45,695 bases of DNA, from the NCBI GenBank assembly GCA_900546495.1, contig URDN01000019.1, forward strand, positions 1-45,695, in the 5' to 3' direction. Every line of letters starts with the position of its first letter. Positions within the stretch are counted from its first letter, which is position 1. The notes below the pieces were generated by a model, which saw only the letters and a program-made list of their open reading frames with translations, did not search any database and was not told the DNA's origin. A program made the translations under genes and the position numbers. Positions 1-8,298 of this stretch are shown here, in pieces. This DNA is from an uncultured Lachnospiraceae bacterium. Its GTDB lineage: Bacteria > Bacillota > Clostridia > Lachnospirales > Lachnospiraceae.

Positions 1-2446
1 TTGTGATCTTCCACCAGCCGTTCTCGTTTTTCTCAACGCTGTTGCAGTTGAAATCTACTTTTCCGTTAACGATTCTCCACCAGCCATTCTCATTTTTCGC
101 AATGCCTGTGTAACTGAAATCGACTTTACCATTTGTGATCTTCCACCAGCCGTTCTCATTCTTCGCTACGGTATTCGCTGAGAAATCTACTTTTCCATTC
201 TTTACATAGTACCAGCCGTTTACATTCTTAGCAACAGTTGTCACATTTGTTGCAACTTTTCCATTTACATAATAGTACCAGTTTCCATCAGAAGCTTTCT
301 CATTTGCAAGTCCGTCTGCATGTGTCGGAGCTACAGGAGTTACTGCTTTTTTCTCAAGTTTTGCTGTTGCTTCTATGATTGCATTTACATAAGCATCTAC
401 CTCTGACTGCTGACTTGCTTTCTTACTGTAATCAACCGTTTCCAGTACTTTCTGCAAGTTTGCAACACTCTCCTCTGTGTAAACACTCAGATCATCCGGA
501 ATTGCGTCAATTGCATCGTATACTTTACTGTAATCTGCTTCTGCTTCTTCTGCTGTAACTTTGATCTGTGCATCCTGATAATTATCACTTACGATGGTCA
601 GTGTATATTCCGTTCCTGCTGTCAGTTCTTTTTCCAGTGTAAGATTCAGTGCATCTAACTTGCCTTCTGCTACCGTTACACTTCCTCTTCCCTGGCGAAC
701 AGATAATGTATAAGTCGGATTCTCCAGGTCTTCCAGAGATACATTTTTCAATGCGATTCCAAGGTAATTACCTTTTGCAGTCGCTTCCACTTCCACAGTT
801 GAGTAAGTTGCTTTGACTTTTTCTGTCAGCTCACTGATCAGTTCTGCTGCGTCTGCGGATGCCGCTTCTTTATTTGCGATCATTTCTTCCGCTTCTGCTA
901 CATGCTCTTTCAAATCCGCATTGTTCTCATATCCGTTTGTTGCTTTTGCTTTGTCTACCCATTTCTGAAGCTCTGTCACCTGATCTGCTACAATTGGTGT
1001 GGACATTGTTCTTGTGATATCCGGATAATTGGAACTGCTGATGGTCAGTGTGTAGGTTGTTCCTGCCTCTGGTGCTTTTTTCAGTGTTACTTTTCCATCT
1101 TTGATTTCAGCATTTGTTGCAAGACCACTGGATACGGAAATTTTTACATTTTCCAGATCAGACGGTATACCACCAATGCTCAGCTCTGTGGAATCATTGT
1201 CAATGGAATACTGTAAGTTACTCAGATCACCTGCATAATATTTTGTCAGTTCCAGACCGTTCTCACCGCAAGGCACTTCGATGGTTCCAAGATCTGTGAT
1301 CAGTGTGATGCTCTTTAAAGTTGCACCATTCATATCGCTGAACTGATAAAACTCATCGCCTGCGCCATGTCCACGTTTCAGACCCTGACCTTCTTTGATG
1401 GACCACGCGATCTCCACATTCGGTCTCTTTGTTCCAAGCCACAGATTTTCCAGACAAGTCATTCCATAAGTTTTTCCCTCTGTGGTATTCAGGATTGCTC
1501 CGTAAAGGGTATATGGTGTTGTCTCATTCTCACCTGTTTTTAAAGTGCCGTCTGTTCCAAGTCCGTCTAGTGTAACCTGATAATCACCGTAACCTGCATT
1601 CAGGTCAAGTTCTCCAACTGTGATATAGTTGCCGGAAACAGATGCTTCCTGAAGTTTGCTGAAGCTGTATGTTCCATCTGCATTGACTGTCATGGTACTG
1701 AATGCTGCCGGAGCGGTATCCAGATCTGTCATGTAATAATTGTCATTCGCTGTCAGATTTTCTGCTTTCAGTGCTTCGTAAGTCTCTTCCGGAACTGCAA
1801 CTGCCATGGTCACGCCCATGATATATTTGCCGTTGTTGTAGGTTCCTTTTGCAAGACCTGTTGTGCCTTTAAACTTATTGGTTGTCGCTGTGGAAACAGC
1901 ATCTAAACCATTCTCAACCTGCCAAACAGCTTTGTCTGTCAGATTGTAAGCTGCGTAAAAGTCTGTGTACGGTACGTTCATGGTCACGTATTTTACTTTA
2001 ACTGCTTCTGGTGCTTCGTTAATAGCACTATCTACTGCTGTAAGAATTGCCTTTGATGTGCATGTTGCTCCAGATTTTGCGTCAACACCAGTAGTGCCAT
2101 TCTGGGCGATAATTTTATCTTTTAATTCTGTCATCGCCTCCGTTGAGAGCTTTTTATTTTTCTTTATTTCGGTGCTATCTGCACCATCTACATAAAACTG
2201 ATTTTCCTCTGAAAAAGCTACATCTGTGATCTTGCCATCGGCAACGGTCACATCTACACTGATCGGATAATTTATGAAATCCTCATCCTCATCTGCTACA
2301 ACCGTAGCGGTTCCTGTGTAAGTGCCATCTTTTGTCTTTGTTACACTGGATGTTGCAAGAGCGCTCACCGGCATTGTTCCGGATGTCATTGCTACCACCA
2401 TGGCTCCAGCTAATGCTTTTGTCAGAAACTCTCTTCTCTTTTTCAT
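1..2446 (-). CDS. Large secreted FMN-binding, wall-anchored protein (3' end outside window)
   Basis: The reading frame is open from 2446 to the window edge (815 residues seen), so the C-terminus is missing. A signal peptide covers residues 1-31, ending VSALA. An FMN_bind domain follows at about 38-145, with the flavinylation motif SGAT at 125-128, the Thr to which ApbE attaches FMN by a phosphoester bond. Residues 150-475 contain no catalytic motif I can name; a loose resemblance to Tp47-like domains is a guess. Two helical FIVAR-like segments lie near 482-548 and 635-698. From about 718 onward there are 21-22-residue repeats of the type KNENGWWKITNGKVDF, like the wall-binding repeats of clostridial surface proteins. 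The start is fixed by a strong RBS (GGAGGA, 2451-2456). The protein is probably a flavin carrier held on the outside of the cell wall. It lies downstream of the Fe-S/FMN operon but has its own promoter and leader. The architecture is clear; the partner and substrate are unknown. Confidence 0.85.
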   Translation of the reverse strand, partial: MKKRREFLTKALAGAMVVAMTSGTMPVSALATSSVTKTKDGTYTGTATVVADEDEDFINYPISVDVTVADGKITDVAFSEENQFYVDGADSTEIKKNKKLSTEAMTELKDKIIAQNGTTGVDAKSGATCTSKAILTAVDSAINEAPEAVKVKYVTMNVPYTDFYAAYNLTDKAVWQVENGLDAVSTATTNKFKGTTGLAKGTYNNGKYIMGVTMAVAVPEETYEALKAENLTANDNYYMTDLDTAPAAFSTMTVNADGTYSFSKLQEASVSGNYITVGELDLNAGYGDYQVTLDGLGTDGTLKTGENETTPYTLYGAILNTTEGKTYGMTCLENLWLGTKRPNVEIAWSIKEGQGLKRGHGAGDEFYQFSDMNGATLKSITLITDLGTIEVPCGENGLELTKYYAGDLSNLQYSIDNDSTELSIGGIPSDLENVKISVSSGLATNAEIKDGKVTLKKAPEAGTTYTLTISSSNYPDITRTMSTPIVADQVTELQKWVDKAKATNGYENNADLKEHVAEAEEMIANKEAASADAAELISELTEKVKATYSTVEVEATAKGNYLGIALKNVSLEDLENPTYTLSVRQGRGSVTVAEGKLDALNLTLEKELTAGTEYTLTIVSDNYQDAQIKVTAEEAEADYSKVYDAIDAIPDDLSVYTEESVANLQKVLETVDYSKKASQQSEVDAYVNAIIEATAKLEKKAVTPVAPTHADGLANEKASDGNWYYYVNGKVATNVTTVAKNVNGWYYVKNGKVDFSANTVAKNENGWWKITNGKVDFSYTGIAKNENGWWRIVNGKVDFNCNSVEKNENGWWKIT

Positions 2447-2456
2447 GTCATCCTCC

Positions 2457-2582
2457 TTTTTGAATAAAAAAATAGACTCCACCCATATATGCGTCCTGTG
2501 CCGCATGCGGGAGAAGTCTCTACCAAGTCCACGAACAGAAGTTACTCTGCCTCGCGAATTGCAATATTTGGTTTTGTGTTTC
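2457..2582 (-). promoter_or_regulatory. Structured leader with terminator-like hairpin before the wall FMN gene
   Basis: The transcript leader of the FMN surface protein can form two hairpins. The upstream one (2530-2556) has a 10-bp stem with one bulge and a six-base loop. The second pairs 2509-2519 with 2474-2484, ten of eleven positions paired, and is followed at once by a run of U (2465-2472) and then the RBS. That is the layout of an intrinsic attenuator. I do not recognise the FMN, T-box, cobalamin or another known riboswitch consensus. Whether it is a ligand-sensing RNA or only a stabilising leader cannot be told from one copy. Confidence 0.45.
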
Positions 2583-2635
2583 ATTAGTGTTTCCTAACAA
2601 CCGTTACTCTATCATTACAACTTTGATTTTGTCAA
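2583..2635 (-). promoter_or_regulatory. Promoter and GTTAG-N6-CTAAT operator of the wall FMN gene
   Basis: On the minus strand a perfect -35 TTGACA (2635-2630) is followed after 18 bases by TAGAGT (2611-2606). Seven bases further lies the dyad GTTAG-GAAACA-CTAAT (2598-2583), where a bound repressor would overlap the transcription start. The same dyad occurs at the apbE, multi-FMN and feo promoters. Confidence 0.6.
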
Positions 2636-2740
2636 CAACTTTTTTTCAAGTTTTTTGTTATCGACTTTCTTTCTCAATAAAATCTGTTTACTGATATCTT
2701 TTTTCATCTATGTTGTGTTAAAACCACACTGTTACGTTGA

Positions 2741-2900
2741 AATGCACGTAGTGCGGCACGAAGTGCATGGTGGCGCAAAAATTTACAAATAACAATATGT
2801 AAATTAAGACCTTCTGCATTTTTTCTCAAGGAACGATTGGTAGCGACTGAGATAAAATACAGAAGGTCTTATCAAAACTTAAATAGTAAATTTTAAGCCA
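2741..2900. repeat. Structured interspersed element, copy 1
   Basis: Nested inverted repeats lie directly downstream of the NapH-like gene. An outer AT-rich pair (AAAATTTAC near 2778, GTAAATTTT near 2886) encloses an 11-bp perfect stem (2806-2816 with 2860-2870), which is capped by a conserved core containing CTCAAGGAACGATTGGTAGC and TGAG. The same core and the same flanks, with a different but again complementary main stem, recur at 28765-28926. It could end transcription of the 6107-2903 operon. Confidence 0.65.
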
Positions 2901-2902
2901 CA

Positions 2903-3760
2903 CTATAAACCAACAACTTTAAACAACACCAGTAAAATAACGGCTCTCAACACCGTATACCAGATCTCATTGCCTTTCAGTGCACGAATCCCCGTATGTA
3001 TATTTCCCTTCGGGCAGGTATCAATACACTTCTGACACTGAAAACAATCTCCTGACAGCTCCGGTGCCGTATCCGGCGCCAGCTCAATATCAGACGGACA
3101 CTTCATCGTACAAGCCCGGCATCCCTTGATACACTCAGACCGGTCTCTGCGCAGGGTAGAAAACGGCAATACCGGCAGAACAGAAAATACTGCTCCCATC
3201 GGGCACAGAACACGGCAGAAAAACCGTTCCTGAAAGCACATGCCAATAACGATCAGCACCAGAAGTACCACGCCAAAGGTATAGCCGCCCAATTTGAAAT
3301 TACGCGCATGCAGCATGGAAAATACATCCCACGGACTGAATCCCTTCGCCTTGCTGTATACACCCGTAAAACATGTCACAGCAATGATCGCCAACACGAA
3401 ATATTTCACTACCTGCAGTTTTTTCACAACTGTCGCTTTCATGGTGATCGGTTTCTTTTTCAGTTTTTTGCAGATAAACACATAAAGTGCCCGCACTGCA
3501 TCACCCAAACTTCCGAAAGCACAGGCAAATCCACAGAAGAATCTCCCAAACACGATCGTGTATACACACAGCACGATCAGTGCTGCCACAAAAGAAGTCA
3601 CCTCCAGATGTGTTTTTGCTCCCATCTGGGTGAAAATATATTTGACACCATTAAATGCTGCTGTGTAGGCAGACGGAATAAACAGAAAATACAATAACTG
3701 TATCACTGCTCGCAGCCACACATGAATTTTCTTCATGGTCTTTTTATTTGGCTGTTTCAT
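2903..3760 (-). CDS. NapH/NosR-like 4Fe-4S membrane protein
   Basis: This is a 285-residue polytopic protein with about five membrane segments. It has two membrane-embedded cysteine pairs, FCGFAC (Cys76, Cys80) and FCRVLCP (Cys182, Cys186), and a C-terminal ferredoxin-like part with two cysteine sets, C210/C214/C217/C221-Pro and C239/C242/C245/C249-Pro, for two [4Fe-4S] clusters. Such Fer4_5-type proteins pass electrons across or along the membrane to extracytosolic carriers. Its ATG overlaps the stop of the FMN-binding gene upstream by one base (TAATG at 3762-3758), indicating translational coupling. The natural reading is that it relays electrons from a quinol or cytosolic donor to the flavins on the two FMN proteins encoded just upstream. 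The donor and final acceptor are not visible here. Confidence 0.85.
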   Translation of the reverse strand: MKQPNKKTMKKIHVWLRAVIQLLYFLFIPSAYTAAFNGVKYIFTQMGAKTHLEVTSFVAALIVLCVYTIVFGRFFCGFACAFGSLGDAVRALYVFICKKLKKKPITMKATVVKKLQVVKYFVLAIIAVTCFTGVYSKAKGFSPWDVFSMLHARNFKLGGYTFGVVLLVLIVIGMCFQERFFCRVLCPMGAVFSVLPVLPFSTLRRDRSECIKGCRACTMKCPSDIELAPDTAPELSGDCFQCQKCIDTCPKGNIHTGIRALKGNEIWYTVLRAVILLVLFKVVGL

Positions 3761-4197
3761 TAATTGGCACCGCCTTCCTCAAGGGCCTGCGCCGTTGCAT
3801 TTTTAATACCTGTAGAACTGAAGGTAGCACCGCTGATGGTATCTACATCTGCACTCTGTGCGTCTATGATTTCCGGAATAATATCTTTTGCCATGGTCAG
3901 ATAAGCACTATCCTCTTTATCCGCAGATAAAATCTCCACATCTGCGATCTTGCCATCTGCAATGGTTACTTCCACGGTAATATCACCGCCAAATCCTGTG
4001 GCAGTTCCCTGATAGGTTCCGTCCTTGTAAGAACCGCCGCTTTCCCCGGCCTGTGCCGCTATTTCCGCATTCTGGCGGTCTGCCTCGGCTTTTGCTTCCG
4101 CATCGGTCTTTTCATGCGCCAGTGTAATGTGATTGTAGCCAAACAACGCAGCTACGATCACACATACATTGACAATACGAATGATAAACTTTTTCAT
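3760..4197 (-). CDS. Membrane-anchored single-domain FMN-binding protein
   Basis: The protein has 145 residues. An N-terminal hydrophobic segment (about 5-27) without a lipobox cysteine suggests an uncleaved anchor or signal peptide. A short charged linker follows, then one FMN_bind domain from about 55, with the flavinylation motif SGAT at 122-125 (…ISGATFSSTG). It resembles the periplasmic domain of RnfG/NqrC. The FMN would be attached to the Thr by the ApbE encoded at 8130-7003. The gene sits 23 bases after the multi-FMN gene and is coupled to the Fe-S membrane gene that follows. It is likely the direct redox partner of that membrane protein. Confidence 0.85.
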   Translation of the reverse strand: MKKFIIRIVNVCVIVAALFGYNHITLAHEKTDAEAKAEADRQNAEIAAQAGESGGSYKDGTYQGTATGFGGDITVEVTIADGKIADVEILSADKEDSAYLTMAKDIIPEIIDAQSADVDTISGATFSSTGIKNATAQALEEGGAN

Positions 4198-4220
4198 CTT
4201 TTCCTGTTTCTATCCTTTTC

Positions 4221-6107
4221 TTATTCTGTCTCCAGGAGCTGTTCCTGTGCTGCTTCCTGCGGATCATTTTTCGGATCCGTCAGCTCTGTATCTGCGTTAC
4301 CGGTTTCATCGGTTCCATCCGGCATTTTCACATCTGCCAGATTTTTCTGTTCATCCTTCTGCTCCAAAAATTTTGCACGCGCCTGATTTAAGGCTTCTTT
4401 GCAGGCTTCTTTCAATGCTTTGGAAGAACAGGTTGCTCTGGAAACCACATCTACATTCGCAATCGCTTCATTCATGGTTGTTTCTGCATTTTCTTTTGAC
4501 ATATCAATAGTTGCAAGACCGATGATCTGACTAATAATACCAGCATTATTGGATCTTCCATTTGCAGCCCAGTTAATGTATCTGTCATTGCTGCTGTCTC
4601 CATCACCGGAAACATTACTGATTGCAGTGATCTTATCACCTTTTACGGTAATCGCAGCAGTCAGATTATATTCATCAAATCCCTCATCTTCATCCGGTTC
4701 ACATTTTACAGTTACCGTATAACTTCCATCTGCATAATAAATTCCGGTCTCCACATTGGAATCATCCGGCTTCTCTGTATTTCCGTTGTTATTACCGTTA
4801 TTGTTGTTTCCATTATTGCCATTGTTATTTCCGGAATTGTTATTATTCTGATTTCCGTTATTTGTATTGGAATTATTTCCATTAGACGGATTTGCTGCTG
4901 CTTTTGCAGACTCCAGCGCTGCCTTAACCGCATTGATGATACCGTTAGAACTGTAAGTTGCTCCGGACACAACATCTACACCTGTTGTCTGATTTTTCAC
5001 AATAGTATTAACGACTGCACGGGCACGGTTGAAAAATGCAGCATCGTCTTCATTTTCCAGAATCTGCACGGACTGGATTGTATGATTTTTCAGCACGATG
5101 GCTACCTTAACATCTCCCAGATATCCTTCTGCAGTTCCATAATAAGTTCCATCCGGATACAGGAAATTTCCAGATACAGACGGTGTCGGCACAGACTGAT
5201 TCTGCTGATTGTTCTGCTCTGTATTTTCTGTGGATGCCGGTACTGTGCTTCCGTCTTCTGCCGCCTGTGCCAATGCGTTACGTACTGCATTAATGATACC
5301 TACGGAACTGTAAGTTGCTCCGGACACAGTATCTACATTAGTGCTCTGAGAAGATACAATTTTTCCGGTAATGGCAGATGCTTTGGAAATATAGCTGCTG
5401 CCGTCTGAAGTGGATACGATTTCGATGGACGCAATTTTTCCACCGCTGATCACAACTTTTACTTTGATCGGACCTGCAAAACCGGTCGCACTTCCGTAAT
5501 AAGTTCCATCTTTGTAAGCTGCTGCATCTGCAACTTCTGCCACAGTTGTAGATCCTTCTCCCTTTCCCGGATTCTCCGCTGTTTTTCCGCTGTCTTTCTT
5601 ACCCGTCAGAGCATTTTTAACCGCACTGATGATACCTCTGGAACTGTAAGTTGCTCCGGATACGACATCCACGTCCAGGTTCTGGGACTGAATGATCCGG
5701 TCAATGACTCCTTTGGCACGATTGAAAAATGCTGCATCGTCCGCTTCTACATTCAGAACCGTGATCGCAACAATCTTCTTATCTTTGATTTCTACTGCAA
5801 CTGTGATTTTTCCTGCAAAACCTGTTCCGGTTCCTTCATAAATGCCATCCGGCAGATCAAATACCTGTCCCTCCAGAGCCGTTTCTTCTGCAGTATCCTC
5901 CGCAGTTGTATCAGCGCTCTCTGTCTTTGGAGATGGTTTCTGTACCGCATATACTTTTGGTGAGTAAGCTGCCACGGATGCCCCCGCGCAGGCTACTACC
6001 AGCAACGCGGATAGCGCCGGTGCCATGGTACTTAAGTTTATCTTCTTTTTCTGATTCTTCGGATCCAGATTTTCCGGATCAACTTCCGTCTTCTTATCTT
6101 TCTTCAT
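4221..6107 (-). CDS. Multi-flavinylated protein with four tandem FMN-binding domains
   Basis: The protein has 628 residues. A charged N-terminus (1-25) and one hydrophobic segment (about 27-48) anchor it to the membrane with the rest outside. Four FMN_bind domains follow at about 85-170, 195-285, 315-405 and 455-580. The first three carry intact SGAT motifs (150-153, 262-265, 381-384). The fourth reads SRAT (556-559), with Arg in place of Gly, so its flavinylation is doubtful. A low-complexity Asn/Gly linker (about 405-445) separates domain 4, which also differs most in sequence. The tail from 585 is acidic. The protein could carry three covalent flavins in a row, a flavin wire between the membrane Fe-S protein and surface acceptors. 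The start is supported by the RBS AGGAGAG at 6113-6119. It is the first gene of the 6107-2903 operon. Confidence 0.9.
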   Translation of the reverse strand: MKKDKKTEVDPENLDPKNQKKKINLSTMAPALSALLVVACAGASVAAYSPKVYAVQKPSPKTESADTTAEDTAEETALEGQVFDLPDGIYEGTGTGFAGKITVAVEIKDKKIVAITVLNVEADDAAFFNRAKGVIDRIIQSQNLDVDVVSGATYSSRGIISAVKNALTGKKDSGKTAENPGKGEGSTTVAEVADAAAYKDGTYYGSATGFAGPIKVKVVISGGKIASIEIVSTSDGSSYISKASAITGKIVSSQSTNVDTVSGATYSSVGIINAVRNALAQAAEDGSTVPASTENTEQNNQQNQSVPTPSVSGNFLYPDGTYYGTAEGYLGDVKVAIVLKNHTIQSVQILENEDDAAFFNRARAVVNTIVKNQTTGVDVVSGATYSSNGIINAVKAALESAKAAANPSNGNNSNTNNGNQNNNNSGNNNGNNGNNNNGNNNGNTEKPDDSNVETGIYYADGSYTVTVKCEPDEDEGFDEYNLTAAITVKGDKITAISNVSGDGDSSNDRYINWAANGRSNNAGIISQIIGLATIDMSKENAETTMNEAIANVDVVSRATCSSKALKEACKEALNQARAKFLEQKDEQKNLADVKMPDGTDETGNADTELTDPKNDPQEAAQEQLLETE

Positions 6108-6250
6108 CGTCTCTCTCCTGACCTTTTATAACATTACTTTCACATGATTGTTGGAAACACTTTGTGCTTTACTCGACTTTTTCCGGCAAAGACTGCTTGA
6201 AAATGTGCTTTCACACATTCTCGCAAATAAAAAATGCCATGATGACGTAC

Positions 6251-6302
6251 ATTAGCATCTTCTAACGCACGTTATCATAGCATCACTTTTTTTTCAAATC
6301 AA
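6251..6302 (-). promoter_or_regulatory. Promoter and GTTAG-N6-CTAAT operator of the multi-FMN operon
   Basis: TTGATT (6302-6297), a 17-base spacer and TATGAT (6279-6274) make a strong sigma-A-type promoter. Seven bases downstream of the -10 lies GTTAG-AAGATG-CTAAT (6266-6251). With the apbE copy it shares the longer string GCGTTAG-N6-CTAAT. The leader to the ATG is about 150 bases. Confidence 0.7.
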
Positions 6303-6318
6303 ATCATTTTTCTTGATT

Positions 6319-6344
6319 TTATCAATAACTAACCCTATTGATAA
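6319..6344. promoter_or_regulatory. Dyad TTATCAATA-N8-TATTGATAA upstream of the multi-FMN promoter
   Basis: A perfect 9-bp inverted repeat is centred about 64 bases before the presumed transcription start, a usual place for an activator. The identical half-sites occur upstream of modA (22257-22265 and 22289-22297). The binding protein is unknown. Confidence 0.4.
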
Positions 6345-6465
6345 TTTTTATGCAATTTCTTTTGTTTTTTCTCAATAAGTCTGGTAAGTTATGATAAAGT
6401 TCCTGCTTCCCGCTGTAATCTATTTGCCTGCATATGCTTTTTTATAAGCACCAAGCGAACAGTCG

Positions 6466-6984
6466 TTATCTTGCAGATTCATATGCCCGTTTGACTGCCG
6501 GAAGGATCACTCTGCATACGATACCGATCAGCAGACCGGTAAGGAATCCGGAGATCAGAAGTACCGGAACATAAAAAATCAGCTTCAGATTTTCTACCAC
6601 CAGCATTGCCACGATCAACTGACCGATGTTATGGCAGATACCACCCATGACGCTGACCGCAAGAATCGACAGTTTGTCTGTTTTTTTCAAAAGGAGCATC
6701 ACTGCCAGACTGAGCAGACCGCCCGCCAGACTGTACATGATGGATGCAAGATTTCCAAACATAAATCCACTTAAAAAGATCCGCACAATGGAGATCAAAA
6801 AAGCCTGCTTACCGCCAAACAGATAAATTGCTGCTACAATGACCAGATTGGCAAGTCCCAGTTTTACGCCCGGAATTCCAAAATTGATCGGAATCATGGT
6901 TTCTACATAACTGAAGATCATGGCAAGTGCGATCATCATTGCCATCAGAGCTACTGTTTTTGCAGATATCTTTTGTTTTTTCAT
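6466..6984 (-). CDS. Gx-type membrane transporter (EetB / Hpre_diP_synt_I family)
   Basis: This is a 172-residue integral membrane protein with about five to six hydrophobic helices and the family-typical stretches PINFGIPGVKLGLANLV and GNLASIMYSLAGGLLSL. Databases often name it heptaprenyl diphosphate synthase component I, but proteins of this family beside ApbE and FMN-binding genes behave as ECF-like S components. In the Listeria flavin electron-transfer locus the relative is EetB. The gene follows apbE by 18 bases, so the two form one operon. It probably supplies the flavin or demethylmenaquinone-linked function needed for extracytosolic flavinylation. The substrate is an inference. Confidence 0.75.
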   Translation of the reverse strand: MKKQKISAKTVALMAMMIALAMIFSYVETMIPINFGIPGVKLGLANLVIVAAIYLFGGKQAFLISIVRIFLSGFMFGNLASIMYSLAGGLLSLAVMLLLKKTDKLSILAVSVMGGICHNIGQLIVAMLVVENLKLIFYVPVLLISGFLTGLLIGIVCRVILPAVKRAYESAR

Positions 6985-7002
6985 ATCGTTACCGCCCTGT
7001 CT

Positions 7003-8130
7003 CTAGTTTGTCTGGATTTTTTCAATATTTTTGTTATTGTTCATATTGATAAAATCGTCATAAATGCCATCAGTGATGTAAAGTTTGCCGTCCTCGTCTT
7101 CCATAATTGCATCAAATCCATCCTCTGCACAATGCTCCTTGCAATAACTAATAGCATCCTGCGTGCCAAGTACAAACAGGGACGTGGACAGTCCATCTGC
7201 CAGTGTGCTGTCCGCACTGACGATTGTCACAGAGATCAGACCGTTGTTGGCAGAATAACCGGTTTTCGGATCAATGATATGGTGATATTTTACACCGGTA
7301 TCTTCATCTACAAAATAGCGTTCATAGCCGCCGGAAGTAATGATGGCTTTGTCTGTGACATTCACACCGCCCAGATATCCGTTTTCATCCTCCGGATCCT
7401 GAATGCCGACTTTCCACTGACTGCCGTCTGTTTTATTTCCAAGCACATGGGCATTTCCACCAAGGTTAATGACAGCACTCTTGATGCCATAACTTTTCAT
7501 AACCTCCATGACTCTGCCGGAAGTATAGCCTTTGGCAATTCCACCCAGATCGATCTCCATGCCTTCCGGGAGACTGATACTTGTCTGCCCGTTTTCTTCA
7601 CTTAATGTAATTTTTCCTGCATCTACCAGCGCAAGTTTTGCTGACAGATCAGACTCACTCGGTACTGCAAAATTTCCTGTGGTAAATCCCCAGAGCTGCA
7701 TCACCGGGTAAATGCTGATATCAAAAGCACCATTTGTACTCTGATAAATATCCAAAGCACGTTTTACCAGATAATCGGTATCCTCAGAAAGTACACCACC
7801 GCCGTTTGCATTGATCTGTGCAACTTCACTGGTCTCTTTTCCGGTAGAGAGCAGATCATCTAATCGCTGAATTTCGGCAATTCCCGCTTCCACTGCTTCC
7901 TGTGCATTTTCACCATAAGCGGTCAGTGTCATATAAGTATCCATGGCAAACACATCGCTGGTGTATTCCTGACTGCTGTCTGAGCTGTTCTGCTCTCCGG
8001 CATCTTCTGAAACTTCACTCTGTACAGAGCTGTCTGTTCCTGACGCCCCGTTTTTGTTGTTACAACCTGCCAGCGGCAGACAGACTAAGGCTCCACACAA
8101 AAGTGCGATTAACAGTTTTCTTTTTTTCAT
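7003..8130 (-). CDS. apbE: ApbE family FAD:protein FMN transferase lipoprotein
   Basis: The protein has 375 residues. A lipoprotein signal (LAGC, Cys23) is followed by a Ser/Asp-rich linker and the ApbE domain (about 60-350). Family landmarks are MDTYMTLTAYG, GGAFDISIYPVM, IDLGGIAKGYTSG, INLGGNAHVLG and the Mg-binding HHIIDPKTGYS…DGLST region. It transfers FMN from FAD to the Thr of S-G-A-T motifs on exported proteins, and this window encodes six FMN_bind domains as clients. Its own promoter carries the shared GTTAG-N6-CTAAT operator. Length and motifs are complete, so it should be active. Confidence 0.93.
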   Translation of the reverse strand: MKKRKLLIALLCGALVCLPLAGCNNKNGASGTDSSVQSEVSEDAGEQNSSDSSQEYTSDVFAMDTYMTLTAYGENAQEAVEAGIAEIQRLDDLLSTGKETSEVAQINANGGGVLSEDTDYLVKRALDIYQSTNGAFDISIYPVMQLWGFTTGNFAVPSESDLSAKLALVDAGKITLSEENGQTSISLPEGMEIDLGGIAKGYTSGRVMEVMKSYGIKSAVINLGGNAHVLGNKTDGSQWKVGIQDPEDENGYLGGVNVTDKAIITSGGYERYFVDEDTGVKYHHIIDPKTGYSANNGLISVTIVSADSTLADGLSTSLFVLGTQDAISYCKEHCAEDGFDAIMEDEDGKLYITDGIYDDFINMNNNKNIEKIQTN

Positions 8131-8182
8131 CTATTGGTATCCTCCGTATATGCTTTTTTCTCTTGTTGATACGATTTTAATA

Positions 8183-8231
8183 ATTAGCTTGAGCTAACGC
8201 ATATTTTATTACATTCACTCTTTTTATGCAA
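8183..8231 (-). promoter_or_regulatory. apbE: Promoter and GTTAG-N6-CTAAT operator of apbE
   Basis: TTGCAT (8231-8226), 17 bases, then TAAAAT (8208-8203). Four bases later comes GTTAG-CTCAAG-CTAAT (8198-8183), whose centre is itself nearly palindromic (TTAGCT-CA-AGCTAA). A further inverted repeat, CTTATTGA…TCAATAAG (8257-8281), lies upstream. It may be the weak terminator of the sporulation operon or an additional site. Confidence 0.65.
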
Positions 8232-8298
8232 GCTTGTTTTTCGAACTTTGCCAAAGCTTATTGAACTTTTTTATCAATAAGAAGAACTGTATCGCATT

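Noticed and set aside
2457..2582. FMN riboswitch
   Set aside because: None of the conserved FMN (RFN) element strings occur, despite the gene's flavin role.
4740..4890. Repetitive AAT/GGT-like tract, considered as CRISPR or tandem repeat
   Set aside because: It encodes the Asn/Gly linker of the multi-FMN protein; no spacers.
6973..7605. 210-codon plus-strand frame
   Set aside because: It is antisense to apbE, which has full family motifs; no RBS.
8257..8281. Strong terminator of spoIIA
   Set aside because: An inverted repeat CTTATTGA…TCAATAAG exists, but no U-run follows; kept only as a possible weak terminator or operator.
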